This document shows, piece by piece, positions 42,146 to 52,056 of a DNA stretch of 64,000 nt. Source of the stretch: Acidobacteriota bacterium (GTDB lineage Bacteria; Acidobacteriota; Holophagae; Acanthopleuribacterales; Acanthopleuribacteraceae); contig JACJWC010000001.1 of NCBI GenBank assembly GCA_020637335.1, forward strand, positions 310,001 through 374,000. Direction: 5' to 3'. Below the pieces are notes generated by a model. It saw only the letters and a list, made by a program, of their open reading frames with translations, was not told the origin of the DNA and searched no databases. The position numbers and the translations under genes were made by a program. Numbering within the stretch: position 1 is the stretch's first letter; every line of letters begins with the position of its first letter.

Positions 42146-45058
42146 ATGTCTCTGCTTTTTTTGCTGTGCGTTTCCTGGTTTCAATCGGAATCCTTGCTCG
42201 ACCGAGCCTATGATTTTCGCGCTCAAGGTCAAATCCTGGATGCGGAAGGTCTGTTATTGTCAGCCAAGGTTCCGTCTGGCCGTGAAGCGGCTTATGGTGC
42301 GCTGCTCTCCGAAATTGCTTTGCAACTCGGTGGATCCGCCGCAAAAGCGGACTATTTTGAATCGCGTGCCCAGATTCCCGCGCAACGCGGTGTAGCGCTT
42401 TACGTATTGGCCAGTTTGGCTTGGCACGATCAAGATTGGGATACCTTCCAGGAAAATGCCACCGCCTTCCTGCGGGAATATCCCAACCAGACGGGCGTTC
42501 AGGCGCTGGCGTTGGCTTTTCACCTCGCGCGCGAGACAACCGCAAGTGCGGGTAGTTTAGGTCTGGCTTCCGATCATTTGGAGACGCGCTTTTTTTATCT
42601 GTGCCGCACCTTAAAGCCAGGTCAAACCTACCCGGCGCCCGAAGCCTGGATGCCTCAGGAAATCAGGCTCTTTTTGACTATCGCTAACCCGGGCAGCACG
42701 GATGAGGCGGCGCCAACAATTTCTACTCGGGTTCAATTACTCAACCAACTATTGGCTGTTCGCAACGCAATGCCCAATCTGGAATCTGCAGTCGCCAAAC
42801 TCAATGGTTTGGATCAAACCGATTTCAAGCCATATCGCGATCTTCAGGCGCTGTATTTTCTCATCAAAGCAGAAGTTCTGAACCAACTGGACTTGCCTGA
42901 TCGTGCTCAAAAACAATTGGAATATGCTGAGCGCCTGGTGGATTGGACTGCTTTCCCTTGGCGCGTCGTACGCGATTTGAAGGTTCAAGTTGCTGAGCCC
43001 GAATCGTCACAGCCGGAGACCAGACCCCTGCCCGAGCCTGAGTTACCCGTGGCCCTTTCAGAAACTCCGCTTGAGGACGTGGAGCCAGATCTTCCGCCAC
43101 CGGTGAGCCTTGAAACCGACCATCAAGCCGAACCGGAACCCGGCCAACCGGAACCGCCACAGCCCGTAATCGCGACAGAATCTTCCGAAACGCAAACAGA
43201 GCCTCCCCCAGAAGTAACGGCTCCGCCACCTGGTGATCTGCCTGTTCCGGTTGAACCGGAGCCTTTACCGGTCGAAACGGTCGTAGAAGAGCCCAGCTCT
43301 GAAAATTTGATCCCACCCCTTGTTTCGGGACAACCAACTGAAGCGGTGCCTGGCGACAGGGGCAATGACGCCAAACCTGAGGATCCGCCTCCGACAGCCA
43401 GACCCGAGAGTGAGCGAAAGGAAATTGAAACGATTCGCACGCAACCGCTCGGTCAAACCCAGCCACAACCCACTCCTTCACCTACCCCTGCATCTGAGCC
43501 CGATGCGGAGGATCCGGTTGAAGAAGTGCTGCCCAACCAAACCGCCAAGCCGCGCTTGCAATCGTTTGATTTGTTGGATCGGATCAAGGTCGTGCCGACC
43601 AATTTGGCCACCTTGCCCGGGATTGAGCGTGCCATTTGGGAGAACCTGCTCGACAATCCGAGACCCGCCTTGGCTGCCCTTAACCTAAATACATCCTACA
43701 AAAAGATTTATGCTGATTATTTGCAAGGTTTGGCACATCTTCGCGGCGGGCGTTTGCAATCGGCATACGATAGGCTTTCACAGGCCGAGGAAGCTGTTCG
43801 CGAACAGCCCTTCTCCCTGCTGGAAATAAAAATTCTGGCGGCCATGGGCGATTATTACGAACGGGAACGCAACGCGGATCAAGCCGAATGGTACCGCATT
43901 GCAGCGACCCAACTCCTGCGCGAGAACCGCACGGTTGTTGAACTTTCGGGGCCTGAATCGGTTCAATTGGTGAGTCCATTTGGCGCGGTCTTGGACGGTT
44001 TGTTGGAGCAGTCCCTGCGCAAAGATGTCAGTGCGCCGTTGGTCTATTTTTCGGAATTGCAGCATTGGGTTCAGATTCGGCAATTGGCGTATCAAAATGG
44101 CTGCCTAAGCACCAATCGCGTCATTTCCAATCAAATTTCCCAAATGGGTTTGTCTATCCTTTCCATGCTGACCGATTTGGCGGAAGTTCCCAACTACACC
44201 CTGTCCCCAAAACGCTACAACGAAAACTTGGAGCTTTTGGACCAGCTCTGGGCAAAAACGGATGTAAGTTACCAAAAACCCGTCATTGTTAACGCGGCAG
44301 AAATCAAGGGCATTCTGCAACCGGGCGATCGCTTGTTGCATTTTATTGAAGGCCACCAACAAATCGGATTCTTGTTGTTCTCTTCCAGCCAAGTTATTTG
44401 TATTGGTCTAGGTTCGAAATCAGACTTCTTGAACCGCGCACCCGAGGCGCGTTTACGCCTATTGGCTTCGCGATTAGGTCCGGTAACGCAAACGACTGGA
44501 AATGTATGGATTTGTCCCAGCAGCAGCCTGCAAGATCCAGAGATTCTGTCCGGTTTTGTCGGTTTGTTACCTGCAGCGCATGCTGTTCAATGGGTTTTTT
44601 CGCTTGCGGGATTTGCCTCAACCGTTGAGCAGGCCTGCAGTGGGACCTTGGTCCTGAGTCAAAAAACCTCCGGGCCCTTTTACGATTTTGTCCAACAACT
44701 GCCCCGCGAAGGCCTGGACTGGTTCTCCGCTGATGGGATCAGTTCTGATAGTTTTCGGCGTCAAATTGGCCAACATCAACGTTTGTTGTTGCAGGGCCCT
44801 ATGACCCTCAACGCCAAAGGTGAACTGTGTTACGACCTTAAAGGTCAAGCCTTCCCGTTGTATCAGTTGTACTGGGAAAATCCCAATTTATGTGGGGTGT
44901 CACTGTATACGGACGATTTGAGTCTATTGGTCGATCATTGGAATATCCTGGAATTGATTGGCCCGCTGGGCCGTATCCGATTTCAGGTCGGCACGAGTGA
45001 ATCTCCGCATTACAGCCTGCCCCAAGCGTCCGGTTTAACCTGGACAGTCACGCCTTAA
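42146..45058 (+). CDS. Large TPR-like protein with Pro/Glu linker and CHAT-like C-terminus
   Basis: 970 residues. A short hydrophobic N-terminus (MSLLFLLCVSWFQSES) may be a signal peptide. Helical repeats (about 15-280) are followed by a Pro/Glu/Val-rich linker (about 285-460), more helices (about 490-640), and a C-terminal domain (about 700-970) whose start GDRLLHFIEGHQQIGFLLF and later AHAVQWVFSLAG resemble CHAT proteases. The catalytic His-Gly and Cys motifs are not visible, so it may be degenerate or a different fold. ATG 42146 follows CTGGAG. Function unknown; a surface or periplasmic scaffold is plausible. Confidence 0.7.
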   Translation: MSLLFLLCVSWFQSESLLDRAYDFRAQGQILDAEGLLLSAKVPSGREAAYGALLSEIALQLGGSAAKADYFESRAQIPAQRGVALYVLASLAWHDQDWDTFQENATAFLREYPNQTGVQALALAFHLARETTASAGSLGLASDHLETRFFYLCRTLKPGQTYPAPEAWMPQEIRLFLTIANPGSTDEAAPTISTRVQLLNQLLAVRNAMPNLESAVAKLNGLDQTDFKPYRDLQALYFLIKAEVLNQLDLPDRAQKQLEYAERLVDWTAFPWRVVRDLKVQVAEPESSQPETRPLPEPELPVALSETPLEDVEPDLPPPVSLETDHQAEPEPGQPEPPQPVIATESSETQTEPPPEVTAPPPGDLPVPVEPEPLPVETVVEEPSSENLIPPLVSGQPTEAVPGDRGNDAKPEDPPPTARPESERKEIETIRTQPLGQTQPQPTPSPTPASEPDAEDPVEEVLPNQTAKPRLQSFDLLDRIKVVPTNLATLPGIERAIWENLLDNPRPALAALNLNTSYKKIYADYLQGLAHLRGGRLQSAYDRLSQAEEAVREQPFSLLEIKILAAMGDYYERERNADQAEWYRIAATQLLRENRTVVELSGPESVQLVSPFGAVLDGLLEQSLRKDVSAPLVYFSELQHWVQIRQLAYQNGCLSTNRVISNQISQMGLSILSMLTDLAEVPNYTLSPKRYNENLELLDQLWAKTDVSYQKPVIVNAAEIKGILQPGDRLLHFIEGHQQIGFLLFSSSQVICIGLGSKSDFLNRAPEARLRLLASRLGPVTQTTGNVWICPSSSLQDPEILSGFVGLLPAAHAVQWVFSLAGFASTVEQACSGTLVLSQKTSGPFYDFVQQLPREGLDWFSADGISSDSFRRQIGQHQRLLLQGPMTLNAKGELCYDLKGQAFPLYQLYWENPNLCGVSLYTDDLSLLVDHWNILELIGPLGRIRFQVGTSESPHYSLPQASGLTWTVTP

Positions 45059-45060
45059 AA

Positions 45061-45087
45061 GGAAAAAGGCTGGCCCGAAGGCCAGCC
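45061..45087 (-). terminator. Terminator downstream of uvrC
   Basis: Read on the minus strand: GGCTGGCC-TTCG-GGCCAGCC followed by TTTTTCC. The 8-base stem with a UUCG loop lies ~95 bases after the uvrC stop. On the plus strand the T-run is lacking, so it is less likely to stop the 970-residue gene. Confidence 0.85.
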
Positions 45088-45181
45088 TGGAGCAGTTAGG
45101 AGGAGGAGAATATATAGACATCTCCCCTAAAGCGAATTCTGTGCCAAATCAGCCTTTTTCTTTAGGCCGCGTTTTGGGGGA

Positions 45182-46996
45182 TTAGGGTTCGTTTGCCTGT
45201 ATTGGGCCTGTTTTGGCCGGTTCGCCTCGAAAATAAGCGAAAAGCGAGGCGCCCGTTTTTTTGCCTAGCACCTTACATAGTTGATCTAAACTTGCCCCTT
45301 TGACGCGGGCCACGCTGCCAAAATGATGGAGTAAACGCTGTTGACGCACCTTGCCGAGACCGGGGATTTCACCCAGTTCACTTTGCAACATGGCTTTGCT
45401 ACGGCGTTGACGGTGGAACGTAATGCCAAATCGATGCGCCTCATCGCGCAAATGCTGGAGTAACCGCAAAGCCGGTTCACGATGAGGCAGAATAATCGGG
45501 TCATTGTCCGCTGTGGTGTACACCCATTCCTCGCGTTTGGCCAAACTGATCAGGGGATGGTCGGCCAGACCCAATTGGCTCAAGGCCAGGTGGGCCGAAT
45601 GGAGCTGGCCCAGCCCTCCATCGACCATGATCAGGTCGGGCAAGCTTTTGCCTTCATCCAACAAGCGCCGATATCGACGGGTGACTACCTCTGCCATGGA
45701 GGCGAAATCATCGGGTCCTTCAACCGTTTTGATTTTGAATTTACGGTAGTTCTTTTTGTCCGGTTTGCCGTCCTGGAACCGCACCATGGAGGCGACCGAA
45801 TACGTGCCCATCGTGTTAGAAATATCAAAACATTCGATCGTGCGCGGCAGCTCATCCAGGCCCAAGGTGTCTGCTAATTGGCTCAGTGCTGGATCCGCAC
45901 CCACTTCGTGAAGGTGCAGATCTAGCTGCGTTCGTGCAGTCTCCTCGGCCATGATCAGCAGTCGTTCCTTAACCCCTTGCTTTGGGCTTATTATGGCAAG
46001 CGTGCGATCCAATTGAAGATATGCCTGATCCAAAAGGCCGAAGGCGTTACCCTCGCGAACGACGATTTCTGCGGGCGGGTCCTCGTGGTTGAGGTAATAG
46101 TGGCTGAGGTACGTGGCTACGTCCTGATGCAGGTCCTCTTCCCAATCCATTTGAAACTGTTGAGTACGAACCAGGTTTCCTTCGCGAATAACCAAAATGG
46201 CAACGGAGACCTGCCATTGGTTGTGCGCATAACCCACCACGTCCGTCTTGCGCAGAGGTAAATTGGCAATATCTTGGCGGCGTTGCACCGAGGAGACCAG
46301 TCCTAAAAGGTCGCGCAAATATGCGGCTTTTTCAAATGCGAGTTCCTGTGCGGCCTTGCGCATTTCGCCACTTAAGGACTCCATCAACTCATGGGTCTGA
46401 CCCGATAAAAACAACTTAGCGCGCTGAACGCCCTGTTGATAGGTTGGAGCATCGACTTTGAACGCACAGGGTGCATCGCAGCGCTTCATATGCCATTGCA
46501 GGCAGGGTTGGTATTCCTTTTTGCCCAAGTCCAGGTCGCAATTGCGAATCTTAAAATGGTGGTGCATCAGGCGTATGGCCTGACGTGCAGCTTTGGCACT
46601 GGGGAACGGGCCAAAATAGCGGCCGTCTTTGGCTTCGGTTCGGCGGGTGAATTTAACGCGCGGAAAAGCTTCATCCGTAACTTTGATATAGGGATAGGTT
46701 TTGTCGTCGCGCAACTGGACGTTGTATTGGGGTTTCTGGTTCTTGATCAGGGAGTTTTCGAGTAGGAGTGCTTCCCCTTCGGTTTGGGTCACGATCACTT
46801 CGAGGTGATAGATACGCGAGATCATCTTCTGGATGCGCGGACCCCGCCAAGCCTCTTGGAAATAGGAACGCACCCGACTTTTGAGTGACCGCGCTTTGCC
46901 GACATAGAGAAGCTTGCGCTTCTTGTCTGAAAACAGGTAAACGCCCGGTTTAGCGGGTAACTCCTCAACGCTTTTTAAGAGAGACTCGGGAAACAC
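45182..46996 (-). CDS. uvrC: Excinuclease ABC subunit C
   Basis: 604 residues from GTG 46996, 6 bases after AGGAG (47003-47007). UvrC makes both cuts in nucleotide excision repair. The GIY-YIG domain (about 10-95) has PGVYLFSDKKRKLLYVGKA; the UVR motif and a RNase-H-like domain with CFDISNTMGT and MVDGGLGQ follow; helix-hairpin-helix motifs (EIPGLGKVRQQRLL) end it. All parts are present and length is typical. Confidence 0.98.
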   Translation of the reverse strand: MFPESLLKSVEELPAKPGVYLFSDKKRKLLYVGKARSLKSRVRSYFQEAWRGPRIQKMISRIYHLEVIVTQTEGEALLLENSLIKNQKPQYNVQLRDDKTYPYIKVTDEAFPRVKFTRRTEAKDGRYFGPFPSAKAARQAIRLMHHHFKIRNCDLDLGKKEYQPCLQWHMKRCDAPCAFKVDAPTYQQGVQRAKLFLSGQTHELMESLSGEMRKAAQELAFEKAAYLRDLLGLVSSVQRRQDIANLPLRKTDVVGYAHNQWQVSVAILVIREGNLVRTQQFQMDWEEDLHQDVATYLSHYYLNHEDPPAEIVVREGNAFGLLDQAYLQLDRTLAIISPKQGVKERLLIMAEETARTQLDLHLHEVGADPALSQLADTLGLDELPRTIECFDISNTMGTYSVASMVRFQDGKPDKKNYRKFKIKTVEGPDDFASMAEVVTRRYRRLLDEGKSLPDLIMVDGGLGQLHSAHLALSQLGLADHPLISLAKREEWVYTTADNDPIILPHREPALRLLQHLRDEAHRFGITFHRQRRSKAMLQSELGEIPGLGKVRQQRLLHHFGSVARVKGASLDQLCKVLGKKTGASLFAYFRGEPAKTGPIQANEP

Positions 46997-47113
46997 ACAT
47001 CGCTCCTACAAGTCTAACCATATCGCCGAAAGGCCAAACCGACAAGCGACCCAAAGCCCTGCGGTTTATTCCGTTGGACTTTGGGCCCGAACAATATTAA
47101 ATCGTGATGAAAC

Positions 47114-47995
47114 TTAGGGTTGGTGCTCGCGGATCAGGGTTTTGGTCATGCGCTCTGTCGTAATAAAACCCCAATTCCATGTGTCGTGAAAATCGGAAAG
47201 TGGATTTTCTGCAAGGATTTCGGCTTGCGTTTTTCCGGCTTTAACCCGGTCTGCAATGCGGCGATCACATTCTTTGAGCATGTCTAAACTCGCCTGCAAT
47301 TCTTGTTTGTGGGCCAGCGGACCATGGCCTGGAATGATGCGGGTCTGGTCATTGGCCAAAGTTAAGATTTTTTCTTGTGCTGCAATGTAACCGGCAACCG
47401 AACCCCCTGCATCCAGATCAATAAAGGGAAAAAGCCCATTAAACAAGATATCGCCTGTATGGATGACATTGGCTTGCTTAAAAAAAATGATGGCATCGCC
47501 ATCGGTGTGGGCTTTTGCGACGTGGATTACCTGAGCTTCCTGACTATTAAAGTGGAACGTGATGCCATCGGCAAAGGTCAAAACAGGTAAAGCGCCTTTT
47601 GGCGCAGGCACCATGGTGTCATCTGGACCCGGAACCCCTTCTTTAAGCATGCGGGCCCGAATATTGTCGTGCGCCACAATGGTTGCGCCCTGTTTTTGCA
47701 GATTTTCGTTGTTGCCGGTGTGGTCCGCGTGAACATGGGTATTGATGACAAATGAAATGTCTTTGTCCGTATGTTGGCGGATGGCAGCCAGCATTTCTTC
47801 AGAAAAGGGCGGCATACTATCATCAATTAAGATGACGCCCTCTGGACCAACCAACAGCCCAAGGTTTCCGCCGGTGAAACCGCCAACCCCTTCAAGCATC
47901 CATAAACCTTTGGCCAGTTCTGAGGCCTTAAATTCCACTTTGGAATCGTCTGTGCCACCAGGGAAAAAAAGCAGACTCCATATTAGAAAATACAT
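47114..47995 (-). CDS. Periplasmic metallo-beta-lactamase-fold hydrolase
   Basis: 293 residues. A short signal-like N-terminus (MYFLIWSLLFFPGG) precedes the MBL fold. Zinc ligands: His87, His89, Asp91 and His92 in THVHADH, His163, Asp182 (TGD) and His224 (PGHG). The full set is intact, so an active dinuclear hydrolase is expected. Relatives include the quinoprotein-relay group and class-B-like enzymes; substrate unknown. ATG 47995 follows AGAGGAG. Confidence 0.88.
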   Translation of the reverse strand: MYFLIWSLLFFPGGTDDSKVEFKASELAKGLWMLEGVGGFTGGNLGLLVGPEGVILIDDSMPPFSEEMLAAIRQHTDKDISFVINTHVHADHTGNNENLQKQGATIVAHDNIRARMLKEGVPGPDDTMVPAPKGALPVLTFADGITFHFNSQEAQVIHVAKAHTDGDAIIFFKQANVIHTGDILFNGLFPFIDLDAGGSVAGYIAAQEKILTLANDQTRIIPGHGPLAHKQELQASLDMLKECDRRIADRVKAGKTQAEILAENPLSDFHDTWNWGFITTERMTKTLIREHQP

Positions 47996-48046
47996 AAAGT
48001 TCTCCTCTGATAAGTAAACGATGCCTCAACATCGGTAGGTATCTTG

Positions 48047-48427
48047 TTATTCCAGTTGGAAATCCATCTTGAGTCGAAAAACGCAATCAACCGGTTGGCC
48101 CTCCCATTCGGCCGGCGACCATTTCCATTGACGGAAGGCGTCCATGGTCGCCTGTTCGAAGCCCAAACTGGGATCGGCAAAGCGGTGCAGCACCTGGTAA
48201 TCGCCAATGGTTCCATCCGCCTTAAGCACAATTTCAAGAACCACAAATCCTTCTGCTTTCGAGTTCTGGGCTTGAGGGGGATAGTCCGGTTGGACCCGTT
48301 CGTGAAAGACGGGCAGAAATAAGCCGGGGTCACCCACCCGACGGATACGACCCGATTCGGTGAGATCGCGTAGGATTGTTGCGTCCGTCTGGAACCAAAT
48401 TAACCAAAACCACAAGGGGAAAAGCAT
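48047..48427 (-). CDS. Secreted TonB C-terminal-domain protein
   Basis: 126 residues from ATG 48427 with GGAGGAAAG upstream; a TTG five codons earlier would add MGGGK. A short signal (MLFPLWFWLIWFQTD) is followed by a TonB-C domain with VQPDYPPQAQNSKAEGFVVLEI, DGTIGDYQVL and AFRQWKWSPAE. There is no long Pro-rich periplasmic spacer, so it is probably not a full energy transducer. It precedes the MBL hydrolase on the same strand. Confidence 0.82.
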   Translation of the reverse strand: MLFPLWFWLIWFQTDATILRDLTESGRIRRVGDPGLFLPVFHERVQPDYPPQAQNSKAEGFVVLEIVLKADGTIGDYQVLHRFADPSLGFEQATMDAFRQWKWSPAEWEGQPVDCVFRLKMDFQLE

Positions 48428-48506
48428 CTTTCCTCCGCCCAATTGGAGATGGCTTGGCTTTTACCTCCGTTTTGGTTGTGGATTTTCACCCATCATTCCC
48501 AATCGG

Positions 48507-50729
48507 TCAGGGCAGCCAAGCATAACCAATCTTAACAAAGTAGGTTCGGTCTGCCTTGAGGTAATCCAAGGTTTCGTTACCTAAGGAGGTGTCGCTATAG
48601 CCTGCCAGCAGAACCGATTGGGGGTTGAGCTTGTAGCTGAACAATACTTGGTTGAACCAGCTCTTGTCCTGGAACCCGGCTCGCAGCTGGTAGGTGTCAT
48701 AGGTGACATCCTGAATTTGCGCTATCCAGCGCAGGAAACAGCGTTGATTGAAATGCAATACCCAGCGCGATTGGAACAGTTCGGCTTGAAACAAATGACC
48801 CGTCTCGCTGTCAAAATCCTGGATCAGGTATTCCAGGGAGGATTCCACGTGGTGACCAAGGTAAAAGCCGAGCGACCCATTGAGTTCATAAAATTGAGCG
48901 CTTTGCACATTCTCCACGTCAATTGCCTCGCCGGCTCGGGCAAAAAGCCACCAGTTCCAATCCGTCCCGGGCCGTTGTTGGATATAGGTGCTCCAGCGGT
49001 TGTGGTTGAATTTCTGACCTTGGAATTGTTCCTTGTTGGGCGCAAACGCAATGTTTGCATAAGTTTGTTTCGGGCCAAAATATTCGATTTCGGCGTCCAT
49101 ACCCCAATCCGTCGTCTCGCCTTGGTAATTTTCTGTACCATCCATACTGAGCCCAAACACCAACTGGTTGAACCAGGACTGCCCATTAGAACGAAGCGTT
49201 TTGGATCCGCCGACGACTGCCGATCGGGTGTCTACTCGAGAAACAAATCCAGTATCTGCACGAAAATCAGGATCTTTGGCGTTCAGCTCGGCGAAGCTAT
49301 CCCAATCATTGCCCTCGTGATTGTAAGAGAAAGAAAAGGCATCGCCAAAAAAGGTGCCGCTTTTTTGATGATAGTCATTACTGACCTGTGGTGCATATTC
49401 GGTTTCACTGCGTAGGATTTGGGCGCGAAAAGTATCGGACGGGGTGAGCCGGTAAACACCGTCCATTCCATAAACACGATTGTGGTAACCGTCAGCTGTT
49501 CGAGAAGTGAAAAGTCCGCCAATATTGGATCCGCCCCGAATATCGGCTCGGTAACGGACGATGGTGTTGTCTACTTCCTGGTTCAGGCTGGCCAGTCCTG
49601 ACCGCTCGTTACTCGGGAACAGGAGATTGTTGAGATTATCACGTGCTTGAATGATGCCAAAGGCATGTGCGCCCTGTTTTCCTGTCAATTTCAGCCCATA
49701 ATCGGGATCGGCAAGGGTTCGCGTGAAAACGGCATTGATCGGCGTATTGAAATAATCGCTGCCCTCGAGGAAAAATGGCCGCTTTTCCGGGAAAAAGAGT
49801 GCAAAACGCTGGTTTACATTGAGTTGTGCAGCATCCGCTTCCACTTGTGAAAAATCGGGATTGACTGCGGCATTCAGGGTCAACGAGGGCGTAATGCCCC
49901 AGCGCACTGAAAGGCCCAACTCTGTTCCATCATCCACTTTCTCTAAATCACTTCCCGGAAAAGGCGAACGCGCTTCTTCTCGGGAGCTGGTCAAGGTTGG
50001 GGCAACTTCCAGGTTTCGTCCATTTTTGCCTGGAACAATGCCTGATAATGCTGAGAACTGACAAATGAGGCAGCCGCGACTGTAATCGGTTTGCAAGGAG
50101 CGCATGCGGAACCGCGAAGTTCTGGGAAAATCCCGCATAAACATAACGCCCCAGGTTTGGGGACCCGCTGCTGGGCTTAAGCGTAATTGTTTGAAGGGGA
50201 TAGCGATTTCAACCGTCCAGCCTTTGGCGTCGCGGTGGACGGCGGATTCCCAGATTGCATCCCAACTCCAATCTTCGCTGCCATCGACATCGCTGTTCAC
50301 CGCCTCCATTTGAACGCCGGCCGCATTGACTCGGAACTGATAGGCCCGACGACCATCGTGAAAGGTGTCCAGCATTAGCCCAACGGTATCGTCATTAAAC
50401 GGCGTGTCCCGGTCGGCTAAATGGCCTCGGATCAAATTGGGCGCTGGATCCTCGCAACGAAAGCCAAAATACAGGTAAGAGGCATTAAACAAAACACGAA
50501 CCTGGGTGTTCACCTGGCTTGGCACATTTTTATTGGGAAACCATTCGGTGTTGACCGTAATAGGATTAGCCGTTTGCCAATCGGGTTCTTCCAGCTTTCC
50601 ATCGACCAAAATCGAGGTTTGGACCGGATAGGCCTGAAACGAGTCCTGCGCCCAAAAGGCCAAAACAAATAGGGCTGTTAGCATGCATGCTCCCAAAGCG
50701 GTGTTTTTTCCTTTATCGAAAAAGCACAT
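48507..50729 (-). CDS. DUF5916-type outer-membrane protein with CBM9-like N-terminus
   Basis: 740 residues. A signal peptide is followed by a CBM9-like domain (ILVDGKLEEPDWQTANPI, VRVLFNASYLYFGFRCEDP, GWTVEIAIPFKQLRL) and a long beta-strand-rich part that ends with a C-terminal aromatic (KIGYAWLP), as in outer-membrane barrels. Family members are common in Bacteroidota and Acidobacteriota; role unknown. Start choice: GGGAG favours ATG 50684, but the longer start at 50729 keeps the basic residues of the signal peptide. Confidence 0.8.
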   Translation of the reverse strand: MCFFDKGKNTALGACMLTALFVLAFWAQDSFQAYPVQTSILVDGKLEEPDWQTANPITVNTEWFPNKNVPSQVNTQVRVLFNASYLYFGFRCEDPAPNLIRGHLADRDTPFNDDTVGLMLDTFHDGRRAYQFRVNAAGVQMEAVNSDVDGSEDWSWDAIWESAVHRDAKGWTVEIAIPFKQLRLSPAAGPQTWGVMFMRDFPRTSRFRMRSLQTDYSRGCLICQFSALSGIVPGKNGRNLEVAPTLTSSREEARSPFPGSDLEKVDDGTELGLSVRWGITPSLTLNAAVNPDFSQVEADAAQLNVNQRFALFFPEKRPFFLEGSDYFNTPINAVFTRTLADPDYGLKLTGKQGAHAFGIIQARDNLNNLLFPSNERSGLASLNQEVDNTIVRYRADIRGGSNIGGLFTSRTADGYHNRVYGMDGVYRLTPSDTFRAQILRSETEYAPQVSNDYHQKSGTFFGDAFSFSYNHEGNDWDSFAELNAKDPDFRADTGFVSRVDTRSAVVGGSKTLRSNGQSWFNQLVFGLSMDGTENYQGETTDWGMDAEIEYFGPKQTYANIAFAPNKEQFQGQKFNHNRWSTYIQQRPGTDWNWWLFARAGEAIDVENVQSAQFYELNGSLGFYLGHHVESSLEYLIQDFDSETGHLFQAELFQSRWVLHFNQRCFLRWIAQIQDVTYDTYQLRAGFQDKSWFNQVLFSYKLNPQSVLLAGYSDTSLGNETLDYLKADRTYFVKIGYAWLP

Positions 50730-50809
50730 AAAAAAGTTTGGTTGAGTATCTGCCTTTTACGGGAGTTGGGATCTGGAATTGGGACCAAACCGCGTCGTTT
50801 GGGGATCAG

Positions 50810-51139
50810 TTAATACTTTTTCAGGCTCGGATCTATCTGGTCAGACCAGGCCAGAACCCCACCTTTGAGATTGTACAAATCTTCAAAACCGAGATTGGAT
50901 AGCGTCGCCAAAGCCAGTAAAGAACGTTTTCCGGAGCGACAAACCAAAACGGTTGGTTGATCGGGATCGAGTTCATTGGCCCGCGACGGTACATGCGCGA
51001 GTGGAATGTAATGTGTTGTAGGTCCGATTTTGCAGATGGCCCACTCATGAGGTTCCCGCACATCCACAATTTGCAAACTGCGCCCTTCATCAAGCCAGGC
51101 CTTGAGTTCGGCGACCTCGAGTTGGACAGGCACGATCAC
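50810..51139 (-). CDS. Rhodanese-like sulfurtransferase
   Basis: 109 residues, single rhodanese domain. The active site is Cys67 in VCRSGKRS, the GlpE/PspE type; DVREPHEW and NLKGGVLAW are the other hallmarks. It moves a sulfane sulphur to an acceptor in the cytoplasm. GTG 51139 overlaps the stop of the RdgC-like gene (GTGA), so the two are coupled. Confidence 0.92.
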   Translation of the reverse strand: MIVPVQLEVAELKAWLDEGRSLQIVDVREPHEWAICKIGPTTHYIPLAHVPSRANELDPDQPTVLVCRSGKRSLLALATLSNLGFEDLYNLKGGVLAWSDQIDPSLKKY

Positions 51140-52044
51140 GAAGGACTCGGTGCAGACACTTTTTTCTGAAATTTTTCTTCGAGAAAGTCGAAGGTAGCCT
51201 GGATCTGCTCCATGCGGCTCTCCAGGCGCATGGTCCAGTGATCTGCCTTGAAGCCGCGCAGTTTCATGGTGCCTATACGGAAGCTGGAGCCATCAAAGCT
51301 GAGCGGTGTTTCGCCTATTTGCAGCTTGGCGCTGATGACATGTGCGCCAGCGCCCAGTAACCGTTCCAATTCCTGGCCAACCACACCGCGCAAACTGACA
51401 ACCGCCCCTTCCGGTGTCGCCAATTTGACGCTTCCTTTGACGCCTTCAAGGTAGATTTCCTCATCGTGGGTGATGCCTTCGATAAATTCACAGCCGAGAA
51501 TGGATTGGGCTGGATCTTTAAGTTCCATCCACTCAGGCGGATCTTTTTCCAACTGGTGGTCCAGCCAAGGCGTTTTGTATTCGACTTCGACACCCAATCG
51601 TTTAAGGTAAGAACAAACGGTACCCAATTGGCCTTTGGAGGTCGTGGCCACAAATAAAATGTATTGGTCCAGGTAACACTCAATGATCTTGGTGCGCGGG
51701 GTTGCGACCATCAACAATTCTTCTTCGGCCAAATCCTTGAGGTCGCGCATTTTCTTTTTGCCGGGCGGTCCAGACAGCTCTGTTTCGGTTTTGATCAGTT
51801 CACGCAGACGTTCCTTGAGCTGCGTCGAATCGATTTGGATCTTGTCGATCCGCAGGCGAAACGCATAACGGCCCTGACCAACCTCGTAAGGTTCACCCGG
51901 CTCGAAAGGGATGAAGCCGACGGATTCCTTGGTATAGGTTCCTTTGAGAATCGGACTGAACGCATAGCGGTCAAAGTCGATTTCGGTCGGTGTTGCCACC
52001 ACGTTGAAGCGCGTACACGCGACAGAACCAGCCATGAAACCCAT
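51136..52044 (-). CDS. RdgC-like protein
   Basis: 302 residues. The layout resembles RdgC, a DNA-binding protein that restrains RecA: an early VGFIPFEPGEP, then the stretch RLRIDKIQIDSTQLKERL, a Lys-rich KKKMRDLKDLAEEELLMVATPR, and ECYLDQYILFVATTSKGQ. Similarity is by pattern only and the N-terminus differs from the proteobacterial form. ATG 52044 follows GGGAGG. The end overlaps the rhodanese start. Confidence 0.6.
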   Translation of the reverse strand: MGFMAGSVACTRFNVVATPTEIDFDRYAFSPILKGTYTKESVGFIPFEPGEPYEVGQGRYAFRLRIDKIQIDSTQLKERLRELIKTETELSGPPGKKKMRDLKDLAEEELLMVATPRTKIIECYLDQYILFVATTSKGQLGTVCSYLKRLGVEVEYKTPWLDHQLEKDPPEWMELKDPAQSILGCEFIEGITHDEEIYLEGVKGSVKLATPEGAVVSLRGVVGQELERLLGAGAHVISAKLQIGETPLSFDGSSFRIGTMKLRGFKADHWTMRLESRMEQIQATFDFLEEKFQKKVSAPSPS

Positions 52045-52056
52045 ATAAAACCTCCC

